From the NCBI GenBank assembly GCA_035295125.1, contig DATGJP010000003.1, positions 62,001 to 126,000 on the forward strand: a stretch of DNA of 64,000 nucleotides. Reading direction: 5' to 3'. The stretch comes from JAICMB01 sp035295125 (GTDB lineage Bacteria; Acidobacteriota; Terriglobia; Bryobacterales; Bryobacteraceae). Under the pieces are notes generated by a model that saw nothing but the letters and a program-made list of their open reading frames with translations, had not been told where the DNA came from and ran no database searches. This document shows positions 42,852-51,226 of the stretch, piece by piece (position 1 is the first letter of the stretch; the number at the start of each line of letters is the position of its first letter). A program made the position numbers and the translations under genes.

Positions 42852-44278
42852 TGTCTCTCGAAGACGATCTGTACCAGCAACGCATCGAGCGGATTGAGAA
42901 GATTCGGGCGCTGGGGTTCGATCCTTACGGGCGCCGTTTCGATTTCACTCACACGGTTCCGCGTATCCTGGCGGAGTACAGCGACAAGACCGCGGAGCAA
43001 CTCGAGCCGCGCGTTAACGTCCGGATCGCGGGGCGGGTGATGACGATCCGCCGCATGGGCAAGGCCGGGTTCGCGCATTTGCAGCAGGATGGCGAGCGGC
43101 TGCAGATGTACGTTCGTAAGGATGGCGTCGCCGAACGCGATTACGAGCTGTACCAGCAGATCGACATCGGGGACATCATCGGAGTTGACGGGTATCTGTT
43201 TCGCACCCGGACGGGCGAGTTGAGCGTACATGTGGAGAAGCTGGAGTTTCTCTCAAAGACACTGTACTCGATGCCCGAGAAGTGGCATGGCCTCGAGGAT
43301 GTTGAGACGCGCTACCGGCAGCGGTACCTCGATCTGATTGCAAATCCCGAATCGCGGCAGGTTTTCACCGCCAGGGCAAAGCTGATCGCTTCGTTGCGGC
43401 GGGTGTTGAACGAGCATAGGTACCTGGAAGTGGAGACGCCCATGATGCAGCCGCTTTATGGCGGCGCGGCGGCCCGGCCGTTTATCACGCACCACAACAC
43501 GCTCGACATGGACCTATACCTGAGGATCGCGCCGGAGCTGTATCTGAAGCGACTGCTGGTTGGCGGGCTGGAGCGCGTCTTCGAGATTAACCGCAACTTC
43601 CGGAATGAAGGCATCTCGACGATGCACAATCCCGAGTTCACGATGCTGGAGTTCTACGAAGCGTACAGCGACATGCACGGCATGATGGATCTGTCGTGTG
43701 AACTGCTGCGCGAGGGCGCAATCGATGTGACGGGGTCCGCTGTGGTCGAGTACCAGGGGCAGAAGCTGGATTTTGGAAACATCGCGCGCCGTTCAATGCG
43801 GGAGATCGTCGGCGATCCCAATCTGAAGGGCCACGCGCTGGCGGAGAAGTTCGAGAACCATTTCGAGCACACACTGATTCAGCCTACAATCGTGTACGAA
43901 TATCCGATCGAGATCTCGCCGCTTTCGAAGAACAAGCCGGACGATCCGGATTTCGTGGAGCGATTCGAGATCTATGCCGCGGGCATGGAAATCGGCAACG
44001 CGTTCACGGAACTGAACGATCCCCGCGAGCAGCGGCGGCGCTTCGAAATGCAGTTGGCCGAGCGCGAAAGGGGCGACGAAGAAGCGCACCAGATGGATGA
44101 GGACTACATCCGCGCTTTGAGCTATGCGATGCCGCCGGCGGGCGGCGAAGGGATCGGCATTGACCGGCTGGTCATGATCCTCACCAATTCCAAGTCGATC
44201 CGGGACGTCATCCTGTTCCCGTTGCTGCGCCCGGTTGAAGCGGGTTCCACGGCCGCCAATGCCGCCAGCGAAAGCTAG
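42851..44278 (+). CDS. lysS: Lysyl-tRNA synthetase, class II
   Basis: A 475-residue class II LysRS. The OB-fold anticodon-binding domain spans ~50-150 (RVNVRIAGRVMTIRRMGKAGF includes the typical R-x-M-GKA block). The catalytic core has motif 2 FEINRNFRNEG followed by HNPEFTMLEFYEAY, and motif 3 GEGIGIDRLVM near the end. The start is GTG 42851, overlapping the zapA stop. The last 20 residues are Ala-rich and overlap the LolC/E gene. Confidence 0.97.
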   Translation: MSLEDDLYQQRIERIEKIRALGFDPYGRRFDFTHTVPRILAEYSDKTAEQLEPRVNVRIAGRVMTIRRMGKAGFAHLQQDGERLQMYVRKDGVAERDYELYQQIDIGDIIGVDGYLFRTRTGELSVHVEKLEFLSKTLYSMPEKWHGLEDVETRYRQRYLDLIANPESRQVFTARAKLIASLRRVLNEHRYLEVETPMMQPLYGGAAARPFITHHNTLDMDLYLRIAPELYLKRLLVGGLERVFEINRNFRNEGISTMHNPEFTMLEFYEAYSDMHGMMDLSCELLREGAIDVTGSAVVEYQGQKLDFGNIARRSMREIVGDPNLKGHALAEKFENHFEHTLIQPTIVYEYPIEISPLSKNKPDDPDFVERFEIYAAGMEIGNAFTELNDPREQRRRFEMQLAERERGDEEAHQMDEDYIRALSYAMPPAGGEGIGIDRLVMILTNSKSIRDVILFPLLRPVEAGSTAANAASES

Positions 44279-45503
44279 GGGCGGGTTCGAACTTTTCGTT
44301 GCCAGGCGCTACCTGCGCGCCAAGCGGAAGCAGGCGGTCATTTCGGTCATCACGGTCATTTCGATTGTCGGGGTTGCCGCCGGCGTGATGGCGCTGGTCA
44401 TTGCGCTCGCGATCAACAACGGCTTCAGGAATACTCTGCAGCGCAGTCTTCTGGGCGCGACCGCGCACGTCATGATTCTCGCCAAGGATCCGAGCGAGGG
44501 CATTACCAATTGGCGTGAGCTCGATCCCAAGCTGCGGCGCATTCCGCACGTGGTGAGCGCTTACCCGGTGCTGTATGGGCAGGGGCTGTTCACGGGCCCG
44601 CGGCAGTCGACTGGGGCTGTGCTGAAGGGTGTGCCACTCGATAATCCGCCGGACATCCTGCAGCACCTCAAGCAGGGCTCGTTCACGAGATTGAAAGACG
44701 ACGGGGCTATCCCGGGGGTCATTCTAGGTTCCCGGCTGGCCGAGAGCATCGGCATGATGCTGAACAGCGTCGTGACGTTTCTCAGTCCTCAAGGCGAATT
44801 GACGCCATTTGGTCCCAACCTCGAGCGCTACAAGTTCCGGGTGGTCGGGATTTTCGAGACGGGCTTTTACGACATCGATTCGAACATTGCGTTTTCATCG
44901 CTACCGAACGTTCAGACGGTGTTTGGGCTGCACGGCGATGTTGCCAACGAGATCGAGATCAAGCTGGATGATTTGTATCGCGCTCCGGAAGTCGCTGGCG
45001 AGGTTCAGAAAACCGTAGGTCCGAACCTGTCGGCGCTGACGTGGATGGAGCAGTTTCACCAGATCATGAGCGCGCTGAATATGGAGAAGGTAGTGACGGC
45101 GGTCACGGTGGGCCTGATCGAACTGGTGGCGGCGCTCAATATTCTGATTACCCTGGTAATGCTGGTGATGGAGAAAAACCGCGACATTGCGGTTCTGATG
45201 TCGATGGGGGCCAAACGCCAGCAGATCCGCAAGGTTTTCCTCTACCAGGGACTGATTATCGGCTTGATCGGCACGGTGATCGGGCTGGTGCTCGGCTACA
45301 GCCTTGCGATCCTGGGCGATCGATTCCATTGGCTGCCTTTGAACCAGGATGTGTACGGGCTGGCATACGTGCCGTTTGCGCCCCGGTGGGCGGATGGAAT
45401 CTGGATCGCGGCGGCGTCGATTTTTGTGAGCTTCATTGCCACGCTTTACCCGGCCCGTGCGGCGACGCGGATCGCGCCGGCGGAAGCTTTGCGGTACGAG
45501 TAG
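44259..45503 (+). CDS. Lipoprotein-releasing ABC permease (LolC/LolE family)
   Basis: A 414-residue permease with four membrane segments: one near ~22-50 and three in the last 150 residues. A large periplasmic domain lies between them, as in MacB/LolCE. Hallmarks are FVARRYLRAKRKQ, MEKNRDIAVLMSMGAKRQQI and a TLYPARAATRIAPAEALRYE end. It should release outer-membrane lipoproteins together with a LolD ATPase not present in the window. ATG 44259 overlaps lysS by 20 bp; TTG 44235 is the alternative. Confidence 0.92.
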   Translation: MPPAKARGGFELFVARRYLRAKRKQAVISVITVISIVGVAAGVMALVIALAINNGFRNTLQRSLLGATAHVMILAKDPSEGITNWRELDPKLRRIPHVVSAYPVLYGQGLFTGPRQSTGAVLKGVPLDNPPDILQHLKQGSFTRLKDDGAIPGVILGSRLAESIGMMLNSVVTFLSPQGELTPFGPNLERYKFRVVGIFETGFYDIDSNIAFSSLPNVQTVFGLHGDVANEIEIKLDDLYRAPEVAGEVQKTVGPNLSALTWMEQFHQIMSALNMEKVVTAVTVGLIELVAALNILITLVMLVMEKNRDIAVLMSMGAKRQQIRKVFLYQGLIIGLIGTVIGLVLGYSLAILGDRFHWLPLNQDVYGLAYVPFAPRWADGIWIAAASIFVSFIATLYPARAATRIAPAEALRYE

Positions 45504-45536
45504 TTGTCTGTAACTACAAAAGTAGGTACCGTATAA

Positions 45537-45818
45537 GTGAAGTATGAATGGGATGAAGCGAAGAGTCGACTTAACTTCACCAAGCATGGTCTGCACTTCG
45601 CCGACTCCGAACAGGTGTTGGACGGGCCGTGCGTCACCTTCGTCGACGATCGTTTCGACTATGGAGAGGAGCGGCTTATCAGCCTAGGGCTCCTTGCAGG
45701 ACGGGTGGTGCTTATAGTGCACGCCCCAAGCGGCGACAGGGTTACTCGGATTATCTCCATGAGAAAGGCAAATCGACGTGAGCAAGAAATCTATCAAAAG
45801 CGACTTGGAGAGGCTTGA
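45537..45818 (+). CDS. brnT: BrnT-family toxin
   Basis: A 93-residue BrnT ribonuclease toxin: YEWDEAKSRLNFTKHG at the N-terminus, FDYGEERLISLG, and a C-terminal VTRIISMRKANRREQEIY, the conserved RelE-like catalytic Arg/Lys set. The start is GTG 45537. The antitoxin gene starts inside its last 41 bp, an overlap typical of brnTA operons, whose expression is normally repressed by BrnA. Confidence 0.93.
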   Translation: MKYEWDEAKSRLNFTKHGLHFADSEQVLDGPCVTFVDDRFDYGEERLISLGLLAGRVVLIVHAPSGDRVTRIISMRKANRREQEIYQKRLGEA

Positions 45819-46083
45819 TCGGACAAGCGACGCGGAAATCGATTACTCCGACATCCCACCTCTCGGCGAAGATTTTTTCACGAAGGCGACAGCCGCTTGG
45901 CCACCGCTTAAACAGCAACTCACCATTCGCCTGGACGCTGATGTCTTACACTGGCTGAAATCGAACGGAAGGGGTTATCAAACGCGGATTAACCGCATCC
46001 TGCGGGCTGCCATGGAAAGTCATGACCCGCGCCCCAGGCGTGCTACTTCCGCGTCCAGAAAAAAGCCTACCGGAACCCGCTAA
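45778..46083 (+). CDS. brnA: BrnA-family antitoxin
   Basis: A 101-residue BrnA antitoxin. The disordered acidic N-terminal half (SDAEIDYSDIPPLGEDFF) wraps the toxin, and the C-terminal ribbon-helix-helix is seen in QQLTIRLDADVLHWLKSNGRGYQTRINRILR. The tail is unusually basic (residues 80-101). GTG 45778 overlaps brnT. It converges on the beta-helix gene 13 bp away. Confidence 0.92.
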   Translation: MSKKSIKSDLERLDRTSDAEIDYSDIPPLGEDFFTKATAAWPPLKQQLTIRLDADVLHWLKSNGRGYQTRINRILRAAMESHDPRPRRATSASRKKPTGTR

Positions 46084-46096
46084 GCCCGACCACCGC

Positions 46097-47368
46097 TTAC
46101 ATCTTCAGCTCGTAGCACCCGATATCCCAGGCCACGCCCTGCGGGCGGGTCACACCGAGTATGTCCACCGGAACATTCGTCAGGGCAGTACCCGTATCGA
46201 CGGCCGGCGAACCTGTCTTCAACTGATAATTGTTGTGCGCGGGGTCGACGAAGAGCTGAGCCGGCGTCGACACAAGCGAGTGCAGGTCGTAGCCGAGCGC
46301 CTGCCACTGTTTCATGTTGAGCAGCGAATTGCCATTGTTGTCCGAGAAACGGCCGACCACGACGTTGTAGTCGCTGTGAAACCCCGACACGCTGCCTTTC
46401 GCAATCAGTACCGAACCGTGCGACGAATCGGGCGTGTACAGGATATTGTTCTCGATGACGTTGCCTACAGGCGCGACCTTCCCTCCCCCGTCATTCGGAA
46501 TATTGATCACATAGCGCGAATTCGCCGCCATCACGATCGTATTGTTGTACACCTTGTTGTTGCTGGAACCATGCGCGCCGTCGATGGCGTAGAGCGAGAT
46601 CCCGCTCGCGTGATTGTTGTAGAGCAGATTGTTGCTGAAGGTGCTGCTGTCGACCCCATCGCAGTTGATGCCGGAACCGCCGCTCGTCCCGTTTTCCCAA
46701 ATCGTGTTGCCTTCCACCGTCGCGAACTGCACGAGGCCGTTGCCCGGCTGTTCACTGATGTCCCCATTCATATGAATGCCGGCTGAGGCGTTGTGATGCG
46801 ACAGGTTGCCGCTGATGGTGGGATACACGGAGCTGTTGCTTTGATAAATGCCGTGCTCGCTGTTGTGGTCCGTCTCATTTCCCTGGATGAGGTCGTGATT
46901 CGAGAATGCCGTGAATATACCCGTGAGCGTGCTGTTGTGCACATGATTCTGCCTGATCGTGATGCGCTCGGTCACCCGGATGTCGATACCATACTTCGGC
47001 GAATTGGCGACCTCAAAGCCTGAGACCACCCAATCCGTTACGGTACCCGAGAAATTCTCGACTTCGATAATGCTGTTGTGCTTGTTGGAGTGTCCCGGCT
47101 TGTTCACGAGCACTTGTGCCCCGGGGGCCGCAGCGAGCGTCTTCGGGGCACCCTGTCCGCCCGAAATGCCGATGCGGCAGCCAAGGTAAGTGCCCGTCTC
47201 GACCAGGATTGTGTCACCCGGCGCGATGGCGTCGACCGCGTGCTGGAGTGTGGCCCAGGGCTGCTGGAGCGTCCCGGCATGGGAGTCGTTCCCTTGGGGC
47301 GAGACGTAGAAGGTCGTGGCAGATGCTGCCCACGAGCACAGAGTCAGAGCGAGGAAGCGCTTCATCAT
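46097..47368 (-). CDS. Secreted right-handed parallel beta-helix protein
   Basis: A 423-residue exported protein (signal ~1-17). It begins with the TFYVSPQGNDSHAGTLQQPW motif of pectate-lyase/Disaggregatase-like proteins, then roughly ten Asn/Gly-rich coils (NHVHNSTLTGIF, NNLLYNNHASGIS, NNILYTP). It ends with a choice-of-anchor-type block, YQLKTGSPAVDTG. Polysaccharide lyase or binding activity is plausible, but no catalytic residues can be assigned by eye. Confidence 0.88.
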   Translation of the reverse strand: MMKRFLALTLCSWAASATTFYVSPQGNDSHAGTLQQPWATLQHAVDAIAPGDTILVETGTYLGCRIGISGGQGAPKTLAAAPGAQVLVNKPGHSNKHNSIIEVENFSGTVTDWVVSGFEVANSPKYGIDIRVTERITIRQNHVHNSTLTGIFTAFSNHDLIQGNETDHNSEHGIYQSNSSVYPTISGNLSHHNASAGIHMNGDISEQPGNGLVQFATVEGNTIWENGTSGGSGINCDGVDSSTFSNNLLYNNHASGISLYAIDGAHGSSNNKVYNNTIVMAANSRYVINIPNDGGGKVAPVGNVIENNILYTPDSSHGSVLIAKGSVSGFHSDYNVVVGRFSDNNGNSLLNMKQWQALGYDLHSLVSTPAQLFVDPAHNNYQLKTGSPAVDTGTALTNVPVDILGVTRPQGVAWDIGCYELKM

Positions 47369-47487
47369 GTTAAACAGTACTCTGGAGTCGAGAGTACTCT
47401 AAGGTCGGCACCGAATTTCAAGGACAAATCACGCTGATGTCCGTTTCTTCCAATCACCGAAATGCCATCGCGCCCTAACATGAACGC

Positions 47488-47997
47488 ATGACAAAACTAC
47501 TGATGTTCGGAAGTTTCGCTTTGGTTCTTTGCAGCGCAAACGCGGCTCAGCCGGTCGATGGCATAACGCAGATCTTTCGGGACGAGTTATTAGATCGGAT
47601 GACCGGCACATGGATCCTCACCGGGAGTCTCCAAGGTCGCCCGGCAAACCATTCCGTCGAAGTCAGGTGGATTCTTAACCATCAGTTCCTTGAGATCCGC
47701 GAGAAAGACAAGACCGCTGCCGGATACGAGGCGCTCGCGCTGCTGGGACGCGATAACATGAGCGAGCGATACGTGGTTCACTGGAATGACGTTTTCGGCG
47801 GACGCTTCTCGGAGACACTAGGCTACGGCGCGCGCTCCGGCGATGAGATCACGCTCGTCTTTGAGTATCCGGATGGGCCATTTCGTACGACGATGCGGTG
47901 GCTTGCCGACAAGAAGCAATGGGAATGGGTCATGAGAACGAAAAACGATAAGGGGCAGTGGGAGGATTTCGGCAGGATGACCCTCACGCGGGAGTGA
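47488..47997 (+). CDS. Secreted DUF1579-like protein
   Basis: A 169-residue protein with signal peptide (~1-19) and a lipocalin-like beta fold as in DUF1579: LLDRMTGTWILTGSL, VRWILNHQFLEIRE, YVVHWNDVFGGRFSETLGYG and a WEWVMRTKNDKGQWEDFGRMTLTR end split across strands. Function unknown. The following methyltransferase starts directly at its stop (TGA-ATG), so they are co-expressed. Confidence 0.82.
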   Translation: MTKLLMFGSFALVLCSANAAQPVDGITQIFRDELLDRMTGTWILTGSLQGRPANHSVEVRWILNHQFLEIREKDKTAAGYEALALLGRDNMSERYVVHWNDVFGGRFSETLGYGARSGDEITLVFEYPDGPFRTTMRWLADKKQWEWVMRTKNDKGQWEDFGRMTLTRE

Positions 47998-48759
47998 ATG
48001 CGGCGCAACCGGGAATACGATCCGTTTGCCAGCCTGTATGCCGCGCATTGGGGCGACGAGTTTCATGCCGAGATCATTCCGGTGCTGGATCGTTTGCTGC
48101 TGAAGCACCTGCCGCGGCGAGCCGAGATACTCGACTTGTGTTGTGGCGATGGCCGAGTCACGAAGATCCTGGCGCGCCGCGGTTTTCGAATGACTGGAAT
48201 TGACGGGTCGGAACGCATGCTGAGCTTCGCCAAGCAAGCCCTGCCGAAGACCGAGTTTCTGCTCGCCGATGCCCGCAATTTTCGGCTGGCGCCGAGGTTT
48301 GATGCGGTCGTGTCTGTTTTCGACAGCTTGAACCACGTGTTATCTATTGACGATCTGGCCCGCGTCTTTCGGAATGTCTTCGCCTGCCTGAAGCCTGAAG
48401 GGGCTTTTGTCTTCGACTTGAACCGTGAGGAAGCCTACACAGACATATGGGTGCGGCCCTTACCGATTGTGACTCCCAAGGTGGTGGCTATCTCGCTCGG
48501 TAGCTACGAATCAAGGGATAGACTCGCAACCTGCGATATTACGATGTTCCAGCACGGGGGCGGAGCGTGGCATCGCTCCGACTTCCGTCTTAAGCAGCGC
48601 TGCCATGACGCCGCGGAAGTACTGGCAGCGCTATCCCGGGCCGGGTTCGAAAGCGAAGTCTTTGACGCGGCACGGGATCTGGGCATGCAGGGCGAGATCG
48701 GATTCGGCCGCGACTGTTTTATCGCTCGGAAACCCGTCGGACCAGAAAAAAACCTGTAA
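47998..48759 (+). CDS. Class I SAM methyltransferase
   Basis: A 253-residue soluble methyltransferase with AEILDLCCGDGRVTKILA (SAM loop), an acidic MTGIDGSERML, LLADARNF and VVSVFDSLNHV. The substrate is not identifiable; the overall layout resembles small-molecule or ubiquinone/menaquinone-type methylases. It begins directly after the DUF1579 stop. Confidence 0.9.
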   Translation: MRRNREYDPFASLYAAHWGDEFHAEIIPVLDRLLLKHLPRRAEILDLCCGDGRVTKILARRGFRMTGIDGSERMLSFAKQALPKTEFLLADARNFRLAPRFDAVVSVFDSLNHVLSIDDLARVFRNVFACLKPEGAFVFDLNREEAYTDIWVRPLPIVTPKVVAISLGSYESRDRLATCDITMFQHGGGAWHRSDFRLKQRCHDAAEVLAALSRAGFESEVFDAARDLGMQGEIGFGRDCFIARKPVGPEKNL

Positions 48760-48937
48760 CATCCGGCAATTTTTGCAGTTGAGAGAACTTCTTTACCGCT
48801 CGCTCGACTCAGCCAGAGTATTCATCCGACAACGTCTCAATCGCCAAGTATCAGTATTCTAAGGCCTCGCGGCGTATATCCATCCAGGTCATACGTTGGT
48901 ACTTCAAGTGCCACAGCCAGCGTGGATTTACTCATTC

Positions 48938-49318
48938 ATGCCGGCGCTTCTAAACCCTACAAAAACGAAGATCTTATCCGCTTCGACTCTGGCGGGCTAC
49001 CGCGTGAGAAGCACCGAAAACGAAGACTGGGGCACGATTGAGGAACTCATGATCGACGGCTCGGACGGCAATATCGCGTTTGCGGTTTTGTCCCTGGGGT
49101 GTTTCCCAGGCCTGGCTGACAAGCTTCTGGCCGTGCCGTGGGATTTGCTTACACTCAACGCACACGAGCGGGTGCTGGTGCTGAAAACAGATCGGGAAAC
49201 TATACAGAGTGCGCCTGCATTTGAGCAGGACGACTGGCCAGATTTTACCGATCATGCGTGGGGTGCGGCAATTAAGAATCATTTCGCAACTAAGCAATAC
49301 AGTTATTACGAAGACTAA
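48938..49318 (+). CDS. PRC-barrel domain protein
   Basis: A 126-residue protein with one PRC-barrel (~10-85): ILSASTLAGYRVRSTENEDWG is recognisable in parts (STLAGYRV, GTIEELMIDG), followed by FAVLSLGCFPGLADKLLAVPW. A ~35-residue acidic/aromatic tail follows. PRC-barrel proteins of this type are common near stress and envelope genes and have no known enzymatic role. ATG 48938 is preferred; TTG 48896 would add 14 residues. Confidence 0.85.
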   Translation: MPALLNPTKTKILSASTLAGYRVRSTENEDWGTIEELMIDGSDGNIAFAVLSLGCFPGLADKLLAVPWDLLTLNAHERVLVLKTDRETIQSAPAFEQDDWPDFTDHAWGAAIKNHFATKQYSYYED

Positions 49319-49409
49319 ATGCGAATGACCGGGCGAAAGGAAATTGAGTTGCCAGGAGAAAGGCCGGAGGAGAAAGCCGCAGAGCGGCAACTTCGGATAG
49401 GGAGGAAAC

Positions 49410-49565
49410 ATGCTCGGTTTAATTTTGTTGGTCGTTTTGATTGTGTTGTTGATGGGGGCTCTGCCCTCGTGGCCGTACAGCCGCGGCTGGGGTTACTACC
49501 CAAGCGGAATTCTGGGAGTTGTTCTCGTCATCCTGATTGTGTACCTGTTGCTGGGGTACTTCTAA
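49410..49565 (+). CDS. DUF3309-family small membrane protein
   Basis: A 51-residue frame with a perfect GGAGGAAAC ribosome site before ATG 49410. Two hydrophobic helices (~3-18 and ~33-48) flank the conserved loop ALPSWPYSRGWGYYPSG, the DUF3309 signature. Function unknown; members are often found with stress-response genes. It lies between the PRC-barrel and sigma-like genes, in a run of small envelope/stress genes on the same strand. Confidence 0.88.
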   Translation: MLGLILLVVLIVLLMGALPSWPYSRGWGYYPSGILGVVLVILIVYLLLGYF

Positions 49566-49574
49566 GAACCGTCA

Positions 49575-49592
49575 GACAGGCACCCGCCTGTC
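49575..49592 (+). terminator. Hairpin after the DUF3309 gene
   Basis: GACAGGC-ACCC-GCCTGTC forms a 7-bp stem with a 4-nt loop 9 bp after the stop. It is followed by an A-rich rather than T-rich stretch, so it is a repeat-like hairpin or weak terminator at best. Confidence 0.35.
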
Positions 49593-49650
49593 AACAAAAA
49601 ACTACAAAGACCGGTCGGAATTTTCTTTTTGAGGAGCAAGTGGAGAAATC

Positions 49651-50175
49651 ATGACAAGAGAAGAATACGGAGCAGCCTATCAAAAAGGCTACAACCTGAC
49701 AGTTCGGTTTCTGGTATCACGTGGTTTGTCTTATGATTCGGCCCAGGAGACCGCACAGGCGGCGTGGGCCAAGGGCTGGGAGCGCTTGGGGCAATTACGC
49801 GATTCCAACATGGTGCTGACGTGGATGAACAGCATCGCACTGAACATCCATCGTAGCTACATCCGGCGTGAGCCCCTGCTTCAGGCCTTACCCGAACTGT
49901 CAACACCTCCGAAAATCAACCTGGCTGCGATCGATGTCCGGCGCATACTGAAGTGCTGCAAGACGAATGACCGCATGGTACTGCAGCGTCACTACCTGGA
50001 AGGCTACAAGGTTCAGGAGATCGCGAAGTCCCATGGCTGGACGGAAACAGCGGTCCGGATCCGTTTGTTACGCGCGCGGAGGACTGTTGGGAAGAGACTC
50101 GGCCGACGGGTCACCCCGGCCGCCCAACCAGCAGATACACGCCGCGTGGCAGCCACGGTAGCAGCCACAGTATAA
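49651..50175 (+). CDS. Sigma-70-like (ECF-type) factor
   Basis: A 174-residue protein resembling an ECF sigma factor: an N-terminal region-2-like helix set (YNLTVRFLVSRGLSYDSAQETAQAAWAKGWERL, in parts) and a C-terminal region 4 helix-turn-helix (RHYLEGYKVQEIAKSHGWTE). The middle is short and the tail Ala/Arg-rich. No anti-sigma gene is adjacent. ATG 49651 is preceded by GAGGAG within 20 bp. It could direct the neighbouring DUF3309/SYLF genes; inference only. Confidence 0.82.
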   Translation: MTREEYGAAYQKGYNLTVRFLVSRGLSYDSAQETAQAAWAKGWERLGQLRDSNMVLTWMNSIALNIHRSYIRREPLLQALPELSTPPKINLAAIDVRRILKCCKTNDRMVLQRHYLEGYKVQEIAKSHGWTETAVRIRLLRARRTVGKRLGRRVTPAAQPADTRRVAATVAATV

Positions 50176-50216
50176 GAGTTCTCACTCGCTTCTCGGTCAG
50201 TTAGGGAGGTCGTGTT

Positions 50217-50906
50217 ATGAAATTGAGCATTCTAATTCTCGCGGGACTGTGTTCAGGGGCTGCGTTCGCATCGAATTCGAGCGCGAACGCCGCCAAGCTG
50301 ATCAGTGAATCCGCAAATGTATTCACGGAGATCACCTCCGCGCCTGACCGGTCGATTCCGCAGGACATTCTCAGCAAGGCGCAGTGTATAGGTATCGTGC
50401 CAGGGCTGAAGCGAGCCGGTTTTATCATAGGCGCGAAGTATGGCAAGGGCGTTTTGACGTGCCGCACCGGGTCGGGCTGGAGCGCGCCTTCTATCATCAA
50501 GATCGAGGGTGGCAGTTTTGGCGCTCAGATTGGAGCCGGTGAAACCGACCTGGTGCTGGTAGTCCAGAACCATCGTGGCATGGAGAAGTTGATGCAGGAT
50601 AAGTTCACGGTAGGCGGGGATGCGTCAGTAATGGCCGGGCCGGTGGGTAGAACCGGAGAGGCATTGACGGATGCTCAAATGCATGCCGAAATCCTGTCCT
50701 ACTCTCGCGCTCGCGGGCTTTTCGCGGGCGTCTCGCTGGAGGGCTCGACGTTGCGCCCGGATAGTGAGGAAAATGCCAATCTTTACGGTCATCCCGTGAT
50801 GTCCAGGGCGATCTTGACGGGTGAGGTCACAAAACCCGATGTTGCGCGGCCGCTGTATGCAGCGTTGGATGGCCGCACCGGCGTACACAGAGGCGCCGGA
50901 GAATAG
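50217..50906 (+). CDS. Secreted SYLF-domain (Ysc84-like) protein
   Basis: A 229-residue exported protein (signal ~1-18) with a SYLF/Ysc84 lipid-binding domain: IPQDILSKAQCIGIVPGLKRAGFIIGAKYGKGV is recognisable in parts, with WSAPSIIKIEGGSFGAQIGAGETDLVLVV as its centre. SYLF domains bind phosphoinositides in eukaryotes; in bacteria they are periplasmic with unknown ligands. GGGAGG lies upstream of ATG 50217. Confidence 0.9.
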   Translation: MKLSILILAGLCSGAAFASNSSANAAKLISESANVFTEITSAPDRSIPQDILSKAQCIGIVPGLKRAGFIIGAKYGKGVLTCRTGSGWSAPSIIKIEGGSFGAQIGAGETDLVLVVQNHRGMEKLMQDKFTVGGDASVMAGPVGRTGEALTDAQMHAEILSYSRARGLFAGVSLEGSTLRPDSEENANLYGHPVMSRAILTGEVTKPDVARPLYAALDGRTGVHRGAGE

Positions 50907-51226
50907 CTAGCTTGCTCTCTCTCCCGGGCGCACGATCACACTGCTCCATACAGGCAATTTCATTTTGTTGTCAATGAGTTAGCAGGGCTGGTCGTGCGCC
51001 CAGCTTCCATTCCCCTGATAGTTTGAGTGCGAGGTAACGGCCAAGCGGCGCGGGCCGATATATCTTGCGTTTTCAACGGCCTTCCGAGCTTTTTCCCGAA
51101 CAGACTTTAATACGATTAAAGTACTGCCGTTGCATCCCGATAGAGTAGTAGGACGTCAAATCCTCTAGAGAGTGACCCGCCGGTGCTGCCCGGTTCAGGG
51201 TGGTATTGTAGGAAGTATCCTCCGAC
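50907..51226. other. 320-bp intergenic region with long inverted repeat
   Basis: No gene was found. The 10-bp arms GGGCGCACGA (50926-50935) and TCGTGCGCCC (50992-51001) are perfectly complementary around a 56-nt interior that contains a further CTGCT/AGCAG pairing. This could be a structured RNA or terminator after the SYLF gene. The remaining 225 bp must hold the glgP promoter, but no strong hexamer pair stands out. Confidence 0.45.

Noticed and set aside
49319..49654. 111-codon + frame overlapping the DUF3309 gene
   Set aside because: DUF3309 in another frame has a perfect ribosome site and a family signature; this frame has neither.
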